A DNA stretch of 64,000 nt from Bacteroidetes bacterium GWF2_38_335. Its GTDB lineage: Bacteria; Bacteroidota; Bacteroidia; Bacteroidales; GWF2-38-335. The position numbers and the translations under genes were made by a program. The first letter of the stretch is position 1. Every line of letters starts with the position of its first letter. This document shows, in pieces, positions 52,980-61,850 of the stretch. The notes below the pieces were generated by a model. It did not search any database, had not been told where the DNA came from, and worked only from the letters and a program-made list of their open reading frames with translations. The stretch lies in the NCBI GenBank assembly GCA_001769535.1, contig MEOH01000001.1:124001-188000 (forward strand), written 5' to 3'.

Positions 52980-55070
52980 ATGATAAAAAAACTGCAAATA
53001 TTGATTGTATTCCTTTTATTTGTTTCCTTTTGGGCTGATGCTCAGGAAGAAAAAAATATTGGACAGGATTTTCTTGAGGAACTTATCGAGGAAATCTCTG
53101 AGAATTCGGATGAGGATATTGATTATAGCACATTACTCGAAGACCTGACCTATTTTCTTGAAAACCCTATAAACATTAATGATGCGAAGAAAGAGGAACT
53201 TGAAAAACTGCATCTTTTATCGGAATTTCAGATAAAAAGTCTGCAATATTACATTGAAAAAAACGGTAAACTTTTGAGTATTTATGAACTTCAGCTTGTG
53301 CTTGGCTATAATAAAGACCTTATTTACAAGATCCTTCCATTTATTACCATTGAAGAAAAAACTGTTTCTTCAAGCTTATCACTGAAAAACGCATTTAAAT
53401 ACGGAAACAACCAATTGTGGTTCAGGTCTACCTCAATTATTGAAGAGCAGACCGGATTCAGTGATGCCACCGATTCCATGCTGGCAGAAAGTCCGAACTC
53501 CAGATATCTGGGAAGTCCCTTAAAAATATATTCCAAGTACCGGTATTACTACAAAAACAAATTATTTTTCGGAGTAACGGCTGAAAAAGATCCGGGTGAG
53601 GAGTTTTTCAAAGGAACACAAAAAAGGGGATTTGATTACTACACGGCTCATTTTCAAGTCAATGATATTGGCAAAATCAAAACATTGTGTTTGGGTGATT
53701 ATCAGGTTCAGTTTGGGCAGGGACTAACTGTCTGGTCGGGAATGTCATTTGGAAAATCGTCCAATTCGATGGGAATAAACAAAAAGGCGGGTGGGGTAAA
53801 AAGATATTCCTCTGCCAATGAGAATCAATTTCTCAGGGGAGCAGCCACGACATTGCGCTTTGGCAAAACAGATGTATCGCTTTTCGGTTCATACAAAAAA
53901 ATCGACGGCAATGTGGTAACCATGGACACGCTGAGCGAGGAAGTTCTGGAAATTTCATCATTTCAGATCACCGGACTACATTCTACTCCGGGAGAAATAG
54001 CCGACCGGCAAACCATCGGAGAAAAGATTTTTGGCGGTAACATCTCACACAGAAGAGATTTCTATAAAATAGGCCTCAGCTATATTTCTTACATGTTCAG
54101 TGGTGAATTGAACAAAGACGGCAGTCCGTATAATTACTTCAATTTTCAGGGCAAATCAGGTTCAAATCTGGGATTAAATTATCAGATTTTTTACAAGAAC
54201 TTCAATGTTTTCGGGGAATATGCTGTTGATGAGAATCTAAGCAGGGCTTTTGTAAACGGAGCAATTTTCAATCTTTCACCGCAGGTTTCGCTTGCCGGAC
54301 TGCATCGCAAGTACGACTTTGATTATCAGGCAATTTATGCCAATGGTTTTTCAGAAGGATCTTCGACCAACAATGAAGAAGGAATTTATCTTGGTACAAT
54401 TATATATCCTGTCAAAAAAGTCAAGTTATCAGCCTATTTTGATTCATTCAGTTTTCCATGGCTTAAATTCAGGGTAAATGGGCCATCACAGGGAATTGAT
54501 TATCTGTTGCAGGCAGATTTTACCCCATCAAGAAAAGTTTCCATGTACCTCAAATTCAAGCAGGAAAAGAAAGAAATTAACGAATCAACCGACTATGTGA
54601 CCTACATGGCTCAATTGCAGGATGTCATTACCACAAAACTCAGATATCACATAAAATATCCCGTTTTAAAAGAATTCGAATTTCAAAGCCGGGTAGAATG
54701 GATCAATTACAAAACAGGGGAAAACCTTCCCGAGCAAGGTTACCTCGTTTATCAGGATATAGCATGGAAACCAAAAAAGAAACCCCTTACACTTTCGGTT
54801 CGATGGGCAGCTTTTGATACCGACAGCTGGGAATCCAGAATTTACGCCTATGAAAGTGATTTGCTTTACGCATTTTCAATACCAGCATATTATTCAAAAG
54901 GGACAAGATATTACCTCAACATGAAATACCGGGTGAGTGACCGTATTGATTTTTGGTTAAAATATTCGAGAACTTACTATAATGACAAAGAAGTAATCGG
55001 GTCGGGACTTACCGAAATAAAGGGGAATGTGAAATCCGAAATCAGGGCTCAGGTCAGAATAAAATTTTAA
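52980..55070 (+). CDS. helix-hairpin-helix domain outer-membrane-type protein
   Basis: A 696-residue protein with a signal peptide ending near residue 21 (WADAQ). Residues 55-120 carry helix-hairpin-helix pairs (NINDAKKEELEKLHLLSEFQ, then GKLLSIYELQLVLGYN) as in ComEA-like DNA-binding tips. Residues 125-696 are beta-rich with barrel character (LCLGDYQVQFGQGLTVWSG, YLGTIIYPVKKVKLSAYFD) and a C-terminal IRAQVRIKF, a typical barrel end. Combining HHH and an outer-membrane barrel suggests a surface protein that might bind or take up DNA. The HHH call is firm, the DNA role is inference. Confidence 0.75.
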   Translation: MIKKLQILIVFLLFVSFWADAQEEKNIGQDFLEELIEEISENSDEDIDYSTLLEDLTYFLENPININDAKKEELEKLHLLSEFQIKSLQYYIEKNGKLLSIYELQLVLGYNKDLIYKILPFITIEEKTVSSSLSLKNAFKYGNNQLWFRSTSIIEEQTGFSDATDSMLAESPNSRYLGSPLKIYSKYRYYYKNKLFFGVTAEKDPGEEFFKGTQKRGFDYYTAHFQVNDIGKIKTLCLGDYQVQFGQGLTVWSGMSFGKSSNSMGINKKAGGVKRYSSANENQFLRGAATTLRFGKTDVSLFGSYKKIDGNVVTMDTLSEEVLEISSFQITGLHSTPGEIADRQTIGEKIFGGNISHRRDFYKIGLSYISYMFSGELNKDGSPYNYFNFQGKSGSNLGLNYQIFYKNFNVFGEYAVDENLSRAFVNGAIFNLSPQVSLAGLHRKYDFDYQAIYANGFSEGSSTNNEEGIYLGTIIYPVKKVKLSAYFDSFSFPWLKFRVNGPSQGIDYLLQADFTPSRKVSMYLKFKQEKKEINESTDYVTYMAQLQDVITTKLRYHIKYPVLKEFEFQSRVEWINYKTGENLPEQGYLVYQDIAWKPKKKPLTLSVRWAAFDTDSWESRIYAYESDLLYAFSIPAYYSKGTRYYLNMKYRVSDRIDFWLKYSRTYYNDKEVIGSGLTEIKGNVKSEIRAQVRIKF

Positions 55071-55081
55071 CGAAAAAATTT

Positions 55082-55333
55082 TTATTTACAACTGCTTACC
55101 TGTTCCATATATTTTTCAATATCAGCTTCGGTTGCCTCAGGCTTGGGGGTGTATAGCTCGTCACACTTTTTAATCATTTCCTGATCAGGCTTGTCTTTAT
55201 TGCTTTCTTTCACGCAGTCGCAAAATTCAGGGTTACCGTCCTTTTTCTCAGCTTCAGGTTCAGAACTGCATGAATAAAAGGCAAAAGATACACCTACGAA
55301 TAAAAGTATCAGGATTTTTTTCATAACCTTCAT
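55082..55333 (-). CDS. small lipoprotein with Cys pairs
   Basis: An 83-residue lipoprotein (lipobox AFYSC). The start may be ATG 55333 or ATG 55324, which gives a cleaner signal peptide. The mature part has FCDCVKESN and a C-terminal SSCK, a pattern shared with the neighbouring small lipoprotein at 55527, so they appear to be a duplicated pair. Function unknown. Confidence 0.6.
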   Translation of the reverse strand: MKVMKKILILLFVGVSFAFYSCSSEPEAEKKDGNPEFCDCVKESNKDKPDQEMIKKCDELYTPKPEATEADIEKYMEQVSSCK

Positions 55334-55526
55334 AGTTAAATTTGTTTATCAAAGATATAAATTTTAACGAAATGAATCAAAGTTTGATTTGATACTTTTT
55401 GAATAAAACCCTTTTGGGATTAAACAATGAATGAATTTTTAAATGATTTACTAATCAACAATAAGCCCCACAAACGCAAAAAAGCCACCAAACGGGCAGC
55501 TTTTTATATTTTTTTTCGAAAAACCT

Positions 55527-55757
55527 TTATTTTTTTTCTTCAATTTCCTTTTCTTTCTCTTTATAGCATTTTTCAATTTCGACCATAACTTCTTCGTCGG
55601 TAAGTTTCTCGAATTTTTTTTCACATTCTTCGTCCAGTTTTGCATCCTTGTTTTCGCTGAAGGAATTTTCAAAGCATTCGCAATAATCAGGTCCACCGGA
55701 ACAGGAAAACATCATTGGCACTGATGCTGCAATTAAAAAATATTTAAATCTTTTCAT
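55527..55757 (-). CDS. small lipoprotein, relative of the 55082 gene
   Basis: A 76-residue lipoprotein (lipobox MMFSC) with YCECFENSFSEN followed by a Lys/Glu-rich helix containing EECEKK and IEKCYKEK. The cysteine spacing after the lipobox matches the adjacent gene (CDCVK versus CECFE), suggesting paralogy. No family is recognised. Confidence 0.6.
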   Translation of the reverse strand: MKRFKYFLIAASVPMMFSCSGGPDYCECFENSFSENKDAKLDEECEKKFEKLTDEEVMVEIEKCYKEKEKEIEEKK

Positions 55758-55870
55758 TTATCAGAGGTTAAATTAACGGAATTTTCCGTGTCAAAATTAT
55801 CATTAAAATAAAAATATGCAAACTATTTTACAATGTTAAAAAAACACTTTTTGATTTAGATCTCTAATCC

Positions 55871-56960
55871 TCAGGATTTTCCAAACTCCATCAGGAATGC
55901 TTTCATAAAAGGGTTCAGGTCGCCGTCAAGAACAGCCTGAGTATTTCCTGTTTCAAGTCCGGTGCGGAGATCTTTTACCAGTTTATAAGGATGAAGCGTG
56001 TAATTTCTTATTTGTGAGCCCCATTCAATTTTCAGTTTTTGGCCTTCGATTTTTGCTTTTTCCTCATCCCTTTTCCTGAGTTCGATGGCGTATAATTCTG
56101 ATTTCAGCAATCGCATGGCGTTATCTTTATTCATGAGTTGCGACCGTGACTCCTGATTTTCAATTACAATTCCGGTTGGCAAATGTTTCAGTCGAACAGC
56201 TGTTTCGACCTTATTTACATTTTGTCCTCCTGCCCCACTCGATCTGAAAGTTTCAAAAGTAATGTCGGCCGGGCTGATCACAATTTCAATTTCATCATCC
56301 ACCATGGGTGCCACAAAAACAGATGAAAAAGTAGTTTGTCTTTTTCCCTGAGCATTGAAAGGTGAAATACGCACCAGTCTATGAACACCGGTTTCACCTT
56401 TTAAATATCCATAAGCATAATCACCGATAAACTCAAGCGTCACAGTTTTCACTCCGGCCTCATCGCCAGCCTGAAAATATTGTTCCTTCACAACATAGCC
56501 GTTGCTTTCGCCCCATTTGATGTACATGCGCATGAGCATGGCTGTCCAGTCCAGACTTTCAGTTCCGCCAGCACCCGAGTTGATTTTAACCATGGCGCCT
56601 AGAATGTCTTCCTTTTTGCCCAGCATATTTTTGAGCTCCAGCTCTTCAATGAGTTTTTGGCTCTCATTGAATGCTTCCTCCACATCCGATTCACCTGCAT
56701 CGCCCGATTTAAAATAATCAAATATAATCTGAAGGTCATCAACGGAGGATTTTATTTTAGCATAAGCATCCGTCCATTTTTTTATGCTGTTGATTTTTTT
56801 AAGCTGTTTTTCAGCTTCCTTTGAGTCGTTCCAAAAATCTGCTGCTTTGGTTTTTTCCTCTTCGATTTCTATTTCTTTGAGCTTTTTGTCAATGTCAAAG
56901 ATACCTCCTCAACGCGGCTTCGCGTTCGCACAGGTCCTTGATGTGGTCGGTTGTAATCAT
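55871..56960 (-). CDS. prfB: peptide chain release factor 2 with programmed +1 frameshift
   Basis: Release factor 2 ends translation at UGA and UAA. Translation begins at ATG 56960, runs 21 codons to AGG AGG TAT CTT, meets an in-frame TGA (56895-56897), and must skip the T at 56897 to continue as GAC (56894-56896). This is the standard prfB autoregulatory site: an internal AGGAGG just before CTT TGA C. Joined parts give 362 residues (21 plus 341), the normal RF2 length. The RF2 stop-reading tripeptide SPF is at 199-201 and the catalytic GGQ at 244-246 ([11 protein letters not shown]). A promoter with TTG-N20-TACTTTTG lies upstream. PrmC, which methylates the GGQ glutamine, is encoded 600 bases upstream. 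Confidence 0.95.
56894..56912 (-). promoter_or_regulatory. prfB programmed frameshift site
   Basis: Reads AGGAGG TAT CTT TGA C on the minus strand. The internal Shine-Dalgarno lies three bases before CTT, and the TGA is followed by C, a poor termination context. Low release factor 2 favours slippage and restores its synthesis. Confidence 0.93.
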
Positions 56961-57038
56961 TGTATTTTTTTTTGCCGGAAGTCCGCCCTCCTTTGCAAAA
57001 GCTATGGAGGGTAAAAAGCCGGAAGTCCGAAGTGATGA

Positions 57039-57069
57039 CAAAAGTAGTTTATTTTTCGGAGATGAACAA
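57039..57069 (-). promoter_or_regulatory. prfB promoter
   Basis: Minus-strand TTG (57067-57069), 20 bases, then TACTTTTG (57039-57046). This is the best match in the window to the Bacteroidota -33 TTG and -7 TAnnTTTG pattern. The leader to ATG 56960 would be about 70 bases. Confidence 0.6.
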
Positions 57070-57100
57070 GGGAAAGAAGCACTTGAGGTGCCTTGAATTT

Positions 57101-57568
57101 TTATAGTAATTCATCCAAAATTTTAAGTGTCAGTTCAGTTTCAAACCCACGGCTTTGGGCAAAGCGAATGATTTTGGCCTTACCGGCATAGGTATTGATT
57201 CCCTTTACCGATCTCATTTTATCCTTCAGCAATTTTGAGAGGATTTTTTCATATTCACCTTCATCAATTATTTCATCAAATGCATTGTGAATAAGGGCTG
57301 AGGGAATTTTTTTCATTCTCAGATGATATTCGATTTTTACTCTTCCCCAATGTTTTAATTTGTAACTGTCGGTGGTGAAAAATTCAGCATATCTGGCCTC
57401 ATCAATATATTTTTCTTTTTCGAGATCGGCAATGACCTCTTCGGCCATATCTTTTTCTACTCCCCATTTCATAAGGGATTCAAATATCTCAGATTTGCAT
57501 TTTTCCTTTCGGCTGCAAAGATTTTTTGCTTTTGAAAGAACAATTTTTTTATCAGGCTTTTTTTCCAT
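57101..57568 (-). CDS. recX: RecX family regulatory protein
   Basis: A 155-residue cytoplasmic protein made of three-helix repeats of the RecX type (KAKNLCSRKEKCKSEIFES, YIDEARYAEFFTTDSYKLKH, WGRVKIEYHLRMKKIPSALI, GFETELTLKILDEL). RecX binds RecA filaments and lowers recombinase activity; recA is not adjacent. It starts one base after the prmC stop, so both are co-transcribed. Confidence 0.87.
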   Translation of the reverse strand: MEKKPDKKIVLSKAKNLCSRKEKCKSEIFESLMKWGVEKDMAEEVIADLEKEKYIDEARYAEFFTTDSYKLKHWGRVKIEYHLRMKKIPSALIHNAFDEIIDEGEYEKILSKLLKDKMRSVKGINTYAGKAKIIRFAQSRGFETELTLKILDELL

Positions 57569-57569
57569 T

Positions 57570-58436
57570 TTAATGTTGATTATACTTTACAACAACAAAC
57601 CGGTCTTTGCCGCTCAAATCCTTTAAAATCTCAACCTTTCCTGATAGCTTCTGCTTTAGCATACCGGCTGTTTCCCTACCGAATTTTTCATTTATTTCCA
57701 GAAAAAGATTCCCGTTATCTTTGAGGTGTTTTGCACTAAAATCTGCAATGGCTTCATAAAACACCAAAGGATTATTGCCCTGAAAAAACAGTGCTGATGC
57801 CGGTTCATAATCCAAAACATTTCTGCTCATTTTCTCTTTATCCTCTATGGTAACGTAAGGCGGGTTGCTCACAATCAAATCAAATTTTTCAGAAACTGCC
57901 ACCTTATCATGATTCAGGATGTCAGCTTTTAAAAATTCAACATCTGTCATGTTCAAACTTGCATTATTACGGGCAATTTTAAGAGCTTTTTCAGATATAT
58001 CCAGTGCCTGCACCCTGCTTTCAGGGAGATATTTTTTCAGGCTCACAGCAATGCAACCGCTGCCGGTACCAATATCGAGTATGTTTTCTGCGCTGATTTC
58101 TTTTTTTTGCACTGCCTTAATAATCATCACCACCAGTTCCTCTGTTTCGGGTCTGGGAATCAATACTCCCGGCTGTGTAACAAAATCAAGATCGCAAAAA
58201 TTTGTTTTCCCGATAATATACTGAATGGGCTCTTCATTTCTTAATCTGTAAATAATTTCTGCTATATACAGGTCTGTTTCCGAAGATGTTTTTTGATCCT
58301 TGTTTAAGATTAAATCAATTTTTGAGTAATTTAGCAGATGTTCAAAAATGATGTAAGTGAATGAATTGATTTCATTAACATCATAAAGCACAGACAGTTC
58401 CTGCTTTATTTTTTTTATATGGTCGTTTACTGTCAT
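57570..58436 (-). CDS. prmC: release factor glutamine methyltransferase
   Basis: A 288-residue enzyme that methylates the GGQ glutamine of release factors. The N-terminal helical domain (LNYSKIDLILNKDQ) precedes the SAM domain: PIQYIIGKTNFCDLDF, IPRPETEELV, motif I NILDIGTGSGCIAVSL (118-133), and the substrate-binding NPPYVTIEDK (191-200). All typical. It is transcribed toward recX and prfB. A -7 box TACATTTG (minus strand 58441-58448) lies only four bases before the ATG, so the mRNA may be nearly leaderless. Confidence 0.93.
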   Translation of the reverse strand: MTVNDHIKKIKQELSVLYDVNEINSFTYIIFEHLLNYSKIDLILNKDQKTSSETDLYIAEIIYRLRNEEPIQYIIGKTNFCDLDFVTQPGVLIPRPETEELVVMIIKAVQKKEISAENILDIGTGSGCIAVSLKKYLPESRVQALDISEKALKIARNNASLNMTDVEFLKADILNHDKVAVSEKFDLIVSNPPYVTIEDKEKMSRNVLDYEPASALFFQGNNPLVFYEAIADFSAKHLKDNGNLFLEINEKFGRETAGMLKQKLSGKVEILKDLSGKDRFVVVKYNQH

Positions 58437-58440
58437 GGTT

Positions 58441-58448
58441 CAAATGTA
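58441..58448 (-). promoter_or_regulatory. candidate -7 box right at the prmC start
   Basis: Minus-strand TACATTTG four bases before ATG 58436. If used, the transcript would start at or inside the codon region, so this may instead be chance. Confidence 0.3.
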
Positions 58449-58474
58449 AAAAGTTTTCAGATTAAAAAAAATTA

Positions 58475-59539
58475 ATGGTTCATTCTGCCGAAGATATTGC
58501 ACACATGAAAAGATGTTTTGAGCTTGCCCAAAACGGACTGGGGAACACCTATCCCAATCCGCTTGTAGGTTGCGTCATTGTGCATGAAGGCAGGATAATC
58601 GGAGAAGGGTACCATAAAAAATGCGGCGAAGCACACGCTGAAATTAATGCCATTGCGAGTGTAAAAGACAAATCGCTTCTCAGTCAATCAACCTTGTACG
58701 TTAATCTTGAACCCTGTTCGCATCAGGGACGAACGCCTGCCTGTTCGCTGAAGCTTATTGACCTGAAAATACCCAGAGTGGTTATATCAAACAAAGATCC
58801 TTATTTCGAAGTTTCGGGAAGAGGGATCGAGATGCTGAAAAAATCAGGAGCAGAAGTAATTACCGGGATTTTAGAAAAAGAAGGCGCTGAAATCAATAAA
58901 AGGTTCTTTACCTTTCATACAAAAAAACGGCCTTATATTATTTTAAAATGGGCTCAGACTGCAGATGGATTTTTAGATAAAAAAAGAACTTCTCCAAAGG
59001 AAAAACCTGTTTGGATAACCAATGAAATTTCACGTTCGGTGGTACACAGATGGCGCACCGAAGAAAATGCCATCATGGTAGGATATAACACTGCCCTGCT
59101 CGACAATCCGGCGCTTAATGTAAGGGAGTGGACGGGCAATCAACCGGTCAGAATCGTAACAGACAAAAACCTTATTCTGCCCGCCAATTCCAAACTCCTT
59201 GACGGGACTCAGAAAACCCTGGTTTTTACAGTAAACCCTAAGCATCCCCAAATTAAAAATACTGAGTTTATTTTGGCTGATTTTTCAAAAAACTCCGTTG
59301 AACCAATCTTAAACGAGCTTTACAAAAGAGACATTCAGTCGGTAATAGTCGAAGGGGGCGCAAAACTCCTTAACAGTTTCATTTCTCAGAATGTTTGGGA
59401 TGAAGCCCGCATTTTTACCGGATCTTTGAAATTCACCATGGGAGTAAAAGCTCCGGTATTACCTGAAAAAATGATTGTGAATGTGACGGAACTTGGCGGG
59501 GCCGGACTGGCAATCTATCGGAATTCCTCAAATGCCTGA
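58475..59539 (+). CDS. ribD: riboflavin biosynthesis deaminase/reductase
   Basis: A 354-residue bifunctional enzyme of riboflavin synthesis. The N-terminal cytidine-deaminase-type domain binds zinc with H54 (EAHAEINA), C81 and C90 (PCSHQGRTPAC). The C-terminal reductase domain contains RPYIILKWAQTADGFLD, ITNEISRSVVHRWR, ENAIMVGYNTALLDNPALNV and VIVEGGAKLLNSFI. It converts the diaminopyrimidine intermediate by deamination then NADPH reduction. Its 3' end overlaps the convergent mannosyltransferase-like gene by 25 bases. The start is 38 bases from the divergent prmC start. Confidence 0.93.
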   Translation: MVHSAEDIAHMKRCFELAQNGLGNTYPNPLVGCVIVHEGRIIGEGYHKKCGEAHAEINAIASVKDKSLLSQSTLYVNLEPCSHQGRTPACSLKLIDLKIPRVVISNKDPYFEVSGRGIEMLKKSGAEVITGILEKEGAEINKRFFTFHTKKRPYIILKWAQTADGFLDKKRTSPKEKPVWITNEISRSVVHRWRTEENAIMVGYNTALLDNPALNVREWTGNQPVRIVTDKNLILPANSKLLDGTQKTLVFTVNPKHPQIKNTEFILADFSKNSVEPILNELYKRDIQSVIVEGGAKLLNSFISQNVWDEARIFTGSLKFTMGVKAPVLPEKMIVNVTELGGAGLAIYRNSSNA

Positions 59540-60609
59540 TCGTACTGATCAATGATGTTTTTCCAGTCGTACCTTTTTACGTGTTGTATTAAACCAGCAT
59601 CTCCATCAAACGGGAAATTCCTAAGAATGTGTTTAAGCTTTTCCAACAATTCTGCTTCATCAGCATACAAATATTTTTCCCGGAGATTTTCAGGAATGTG
59701 TTCGGGATAGGCAAGCCGGTCGGGCAACAAAGGATAACATCCCGCATTGATGGCCTCGATCACACTCATTCCAAAAAAATCGTGGTTTGAGGTAACAGGC
59801 AAAATATCTGCAGAAAGCAAAAGCCGCAGGTACTTTTCGTAACTATCCACATATCCCCAATGCAGAATTTTATCTCCAAGCATGGAAGAAACAGATTTGA
59901 ATATCTGAGGCGCATTTTCATAAGATTCGCCCAATACGATGAGCTCAAATTCAAAACCTTCCTTCTTCAATTTAAAAAGGATTTCAAAAAATGAATCGGG
60001 ATTTTTATCATGTTCCCATCTGTGGTTCCACAGGAAAACCGGCACCTGATTTTGTTTTCGGGTATGGTCGGCATGTTCAAGATTCATTCCGGGGTACAAA
60101 ACACGGCTTTTTTGTGAAATCTGTTCAACCAATCCGGTCTCATTGTGATCGGGAAAAGAATTGAGAAAAGCAGGTAATTCGCGGGTAAAAGATTCCAGAT
60201 GATGTTGTGAGTTAAAGAAAATTTTATCGGCGCAAACCGCGGTGGAAAAATTAATGAAACCATAATGGTGGTCTCGCTTTAGCCGAACATCTTTATCGGT
60301 ATAGTTCCAGGGATAGGTAAGCTGGTTTTCGTGAAAATATACCATTTTGGGAATACCAAAAGTTTTTTTTGCGGTGAGGGCCGAAAAAGTAGTAAGGTCA
60401 ATCATGTCGGTGGCCAGGATGAGATCGGGAGTATAATCAGATTCATTGAATTTTCTGGCCAATGTCACTGCACCCCCATGCATTCTCCATTTCCAGTGAT
60501 GGCCGCTCATTCCTGAAATATGAATGTCGTGACGGCTGAATTTTTTCAGTTCCTCGGCCCAGCGCCTGTGGGATCCTGTGAGAAAGGGTTCTAAAAGGAG
60601 AATTTTCAT
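59515..60609 (-). CDS. tRNA-queuosine alpha-mannosyltransferase-like protein (DUF3524)
   Basis: A 364-residue GT4-type glycosyltransferase. The N-terminus MKILLLEPFLTGSHRRWAEE with SGHHWKWRMHGGAV is the DUF3524 signature, shared with GTDC1/QTMAN, which add mannose to queuosine in tRNA-Asp. VYFHENQLTYPW, FNSQHHLESFTRELPAFL, WNHRWEHDKNPDSFFEI and the nucleotide-sugar loop FFGMSVIEAINAGCYPLLP follow. The tRNA role is known for animal homologues and for recently studied bacterial members; here it is inferred from similarity. No queuosine genes are nearby. It overlaps ribD tail to tail. Confidence 0.82.
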   Translation of the reverse strand: MKILLLEPFLTGSHRRWAEELKKFSRHDIHISGMSGHHWKWRMHGGAVTLARKFNESDYTPDLILATDMIDLTTFSALTAKKTFGIPKMVYFHENQLTYPWNYTDKDVRLKRDHHYGFINFSTAVCADKIFFNSQHHLESFTRELPAFLNSFPDHNETGLVEQISQKSRVLYPGMNLEHADHTRKQNQVPVFLWNHRWEHDKNPDSFFEILFKLKKEGFEFELIVLGESYENAPQIFKSVSSMLGDKILHWGYVDSYEKYLRLLLSADILPVTSNHDFFGMSVIEAINAGCYPLLPDRLAYPEHIPENLREKYLYADEAELLEKLKHILRNFPFDGDAGLIQHVKRYDWKNIIDQYDQAFEEFR

Positions 60610-60736
60610 GTAAAAAGTACTTCAAGTGCCTAAAATACTTCAAGTACTTAAAGTACCTGGAGTTAAAAAAGTTAGCTTATAATAGAAATTATTGTATTAA
60701 TTAAATTTCCTGAGTAAATACTCAAGTTTTTATTTT

Positions 60737-61294
60737 CTAATAATCACCGAAAATTGTGGTGAAATCGCCATTGTGCACGGTAAATGTAATGACATACCAA
60801 CAGTCAACGGACTTGCCTTTCTTCTTTGCAGGTTCCCAATCCATAGGCAAATGCCTTGTAAGCCGCAATATTTCGCGGGCAAGTGTCAGTTCCTTATCTT
60901 CGTGTTCGCTCAGAAGCTTGAATTCACCCGCTTTTCCTTCACAGTTGACAATAAAACCAATCGATACTCTGAACACCATGTCCTTGGTGCGCTTTTTATC
61001 AAATGCGTTGTTGTTGTAATATTTGACCAGTCTCCACCATTCTCCCTTATATTCAGGTTTTTCCTTTGGCTGATCCAGCTTTTTTCCAAGCATTTCTTCC
61101 AGCAGAAAAAAATCGACTGCATATAAATCCTTTGGGTGACAAACCTTAAAAACAACGGAATCTTTTTCAGTTTTGGGAACACTGTCCTTTACTACGACAG
61201 CAGCTGAATCCTTATGGACTTTAACAGTGTCGGTCTGGCTGAACACCTGAGAAACAGATGAAAATAACACCAAAATTATAAGCAAACGTTTCAT
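60737..61294 (-). CDS. secreted protein with TonB C-terminal-like domain
   Basis: A 185-residue protein with a signal peptide (residues 1-19). After a Lys/Val/Asp-rich linker (DTVKVHKDSAAVVVKDSVPK), residues 100-180 resemble a TonB C-terminal fold: VSIGFIVNCEGKAGEFKLL, LAREILRLTRHLPMDWEPAK, CWYVITFTVHNG. Unlike TonB it has a cleavable signal rather than an anchoring helix, so it is a periplasmic relative. It may contact outer-membrane receptors; that is inference. Confidence 0.68.
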   Translation of the reverse strand: MKRLLIILVLFSSVSQVFSQTDTVKVHKDSAAVVVKDSVPKTEKDSVVFKVCHPKDLYAVDFFLLEEMLGKKLDQPKEKPEYKGEWWRLVKYYNNNAFDKKRTKDMVFRVSIGFIVNCEGKAGEFKLLSEHEDKELTLAREILRLTRHLPMDWEPAKKKGKSVDCWYVITFTVHNGDFTTIFGDY

Positions 61295-61336
61295 AATTTT
61301 TTCCTTTTAATAGGTATATCAATAATTATTCCCAAG

Positions 61337-61750
61337 TTAAAAAAGATCTTTGTTTTTCCTTTTATAACGGCGATAAATAATTAAATCACTGATGTTTAGA
61401 TAAATTGTTAATAATAAGCTAACGAAGAATACAATAATAATTGCGTTGTTGAGCGGTTGGTTTGGCAGATCGAGTCCGGTAATTTCATTAACGAAAAAAT
61501 GCGTATAGGAATCCGACATGATGGGATTGCCGAGCATTTCGCGCACCTGCCAGTGCCAGTCAGTATAAAAACAATATCCCCAGCCAAGCCAGTACCCTGC
61601 TCCGAACCATGAAGCCAAAGTAAGCAGCATGGTAACAAGATGAATTTTTCTGGTCCTTCTCCATATCCACCCGCTGATATTAAACAAAGTGAATATCAAG
61701 TGAAAAGCCAGTAAAAAATAATCCAGTACTATGAGTAATGTATATGGCAT
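61337..61750 (-). CDS. DUF2784 family membrane protein
   Basis: A 137-residue integral membrane protein from ATG 61750; a TTG thirteen codons upstream is less likely. Four hydrophobic segments (TLLIVLDYFLLAFHLIF, LVTMLLTLASWFGAGYWLGW, and a C-terminal AIIIVFFVSLLLTIYLNISD) and the block WIWRRTRKIHLVTM match DUF2784. Family function is unknown. It lies 42 bases downstream of the region starting the octanucleotide array on the other strand. Confidence 0.78.
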   Translation of the reverse strand: MPYTLLIVLDYFLLAFHLIFTLFNISGWIWRRTRKIHLVTMLLTLASWFGAGYWLGWGYCFYTDWHWQVREMLGNPIMSDSYTHFFVNEITGLDLPNQPLNNAIIIVFFVSLLLTIYLNISDLIIYRRYKRKNKDLF

Positions 61751-61850
61751 ATTTTTTATAAAAGTAGAAAATTTTACTGTGCGGGACAAATATTGTCGGG
61801 GGACATTTTTTGCATTTTTGAGTATTGGTTGGTGGTTTATTGGTTTATAA

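Noticed and set aside
56895-56897. Reading the TGA in prfB as a mutation or pseudogene
   Set aside because: The context AGGAGG-TAT-CTT-TGA-C is the standard programmed frameshift and the downstream frame is intact.
56784-57014. A 76-codon plus-strand frame opposite the start of prfB
   Set aside because: It is antisense to prfB, covering its frameshift site, and its Ser/Phe-rich composition is an antisense artefact.
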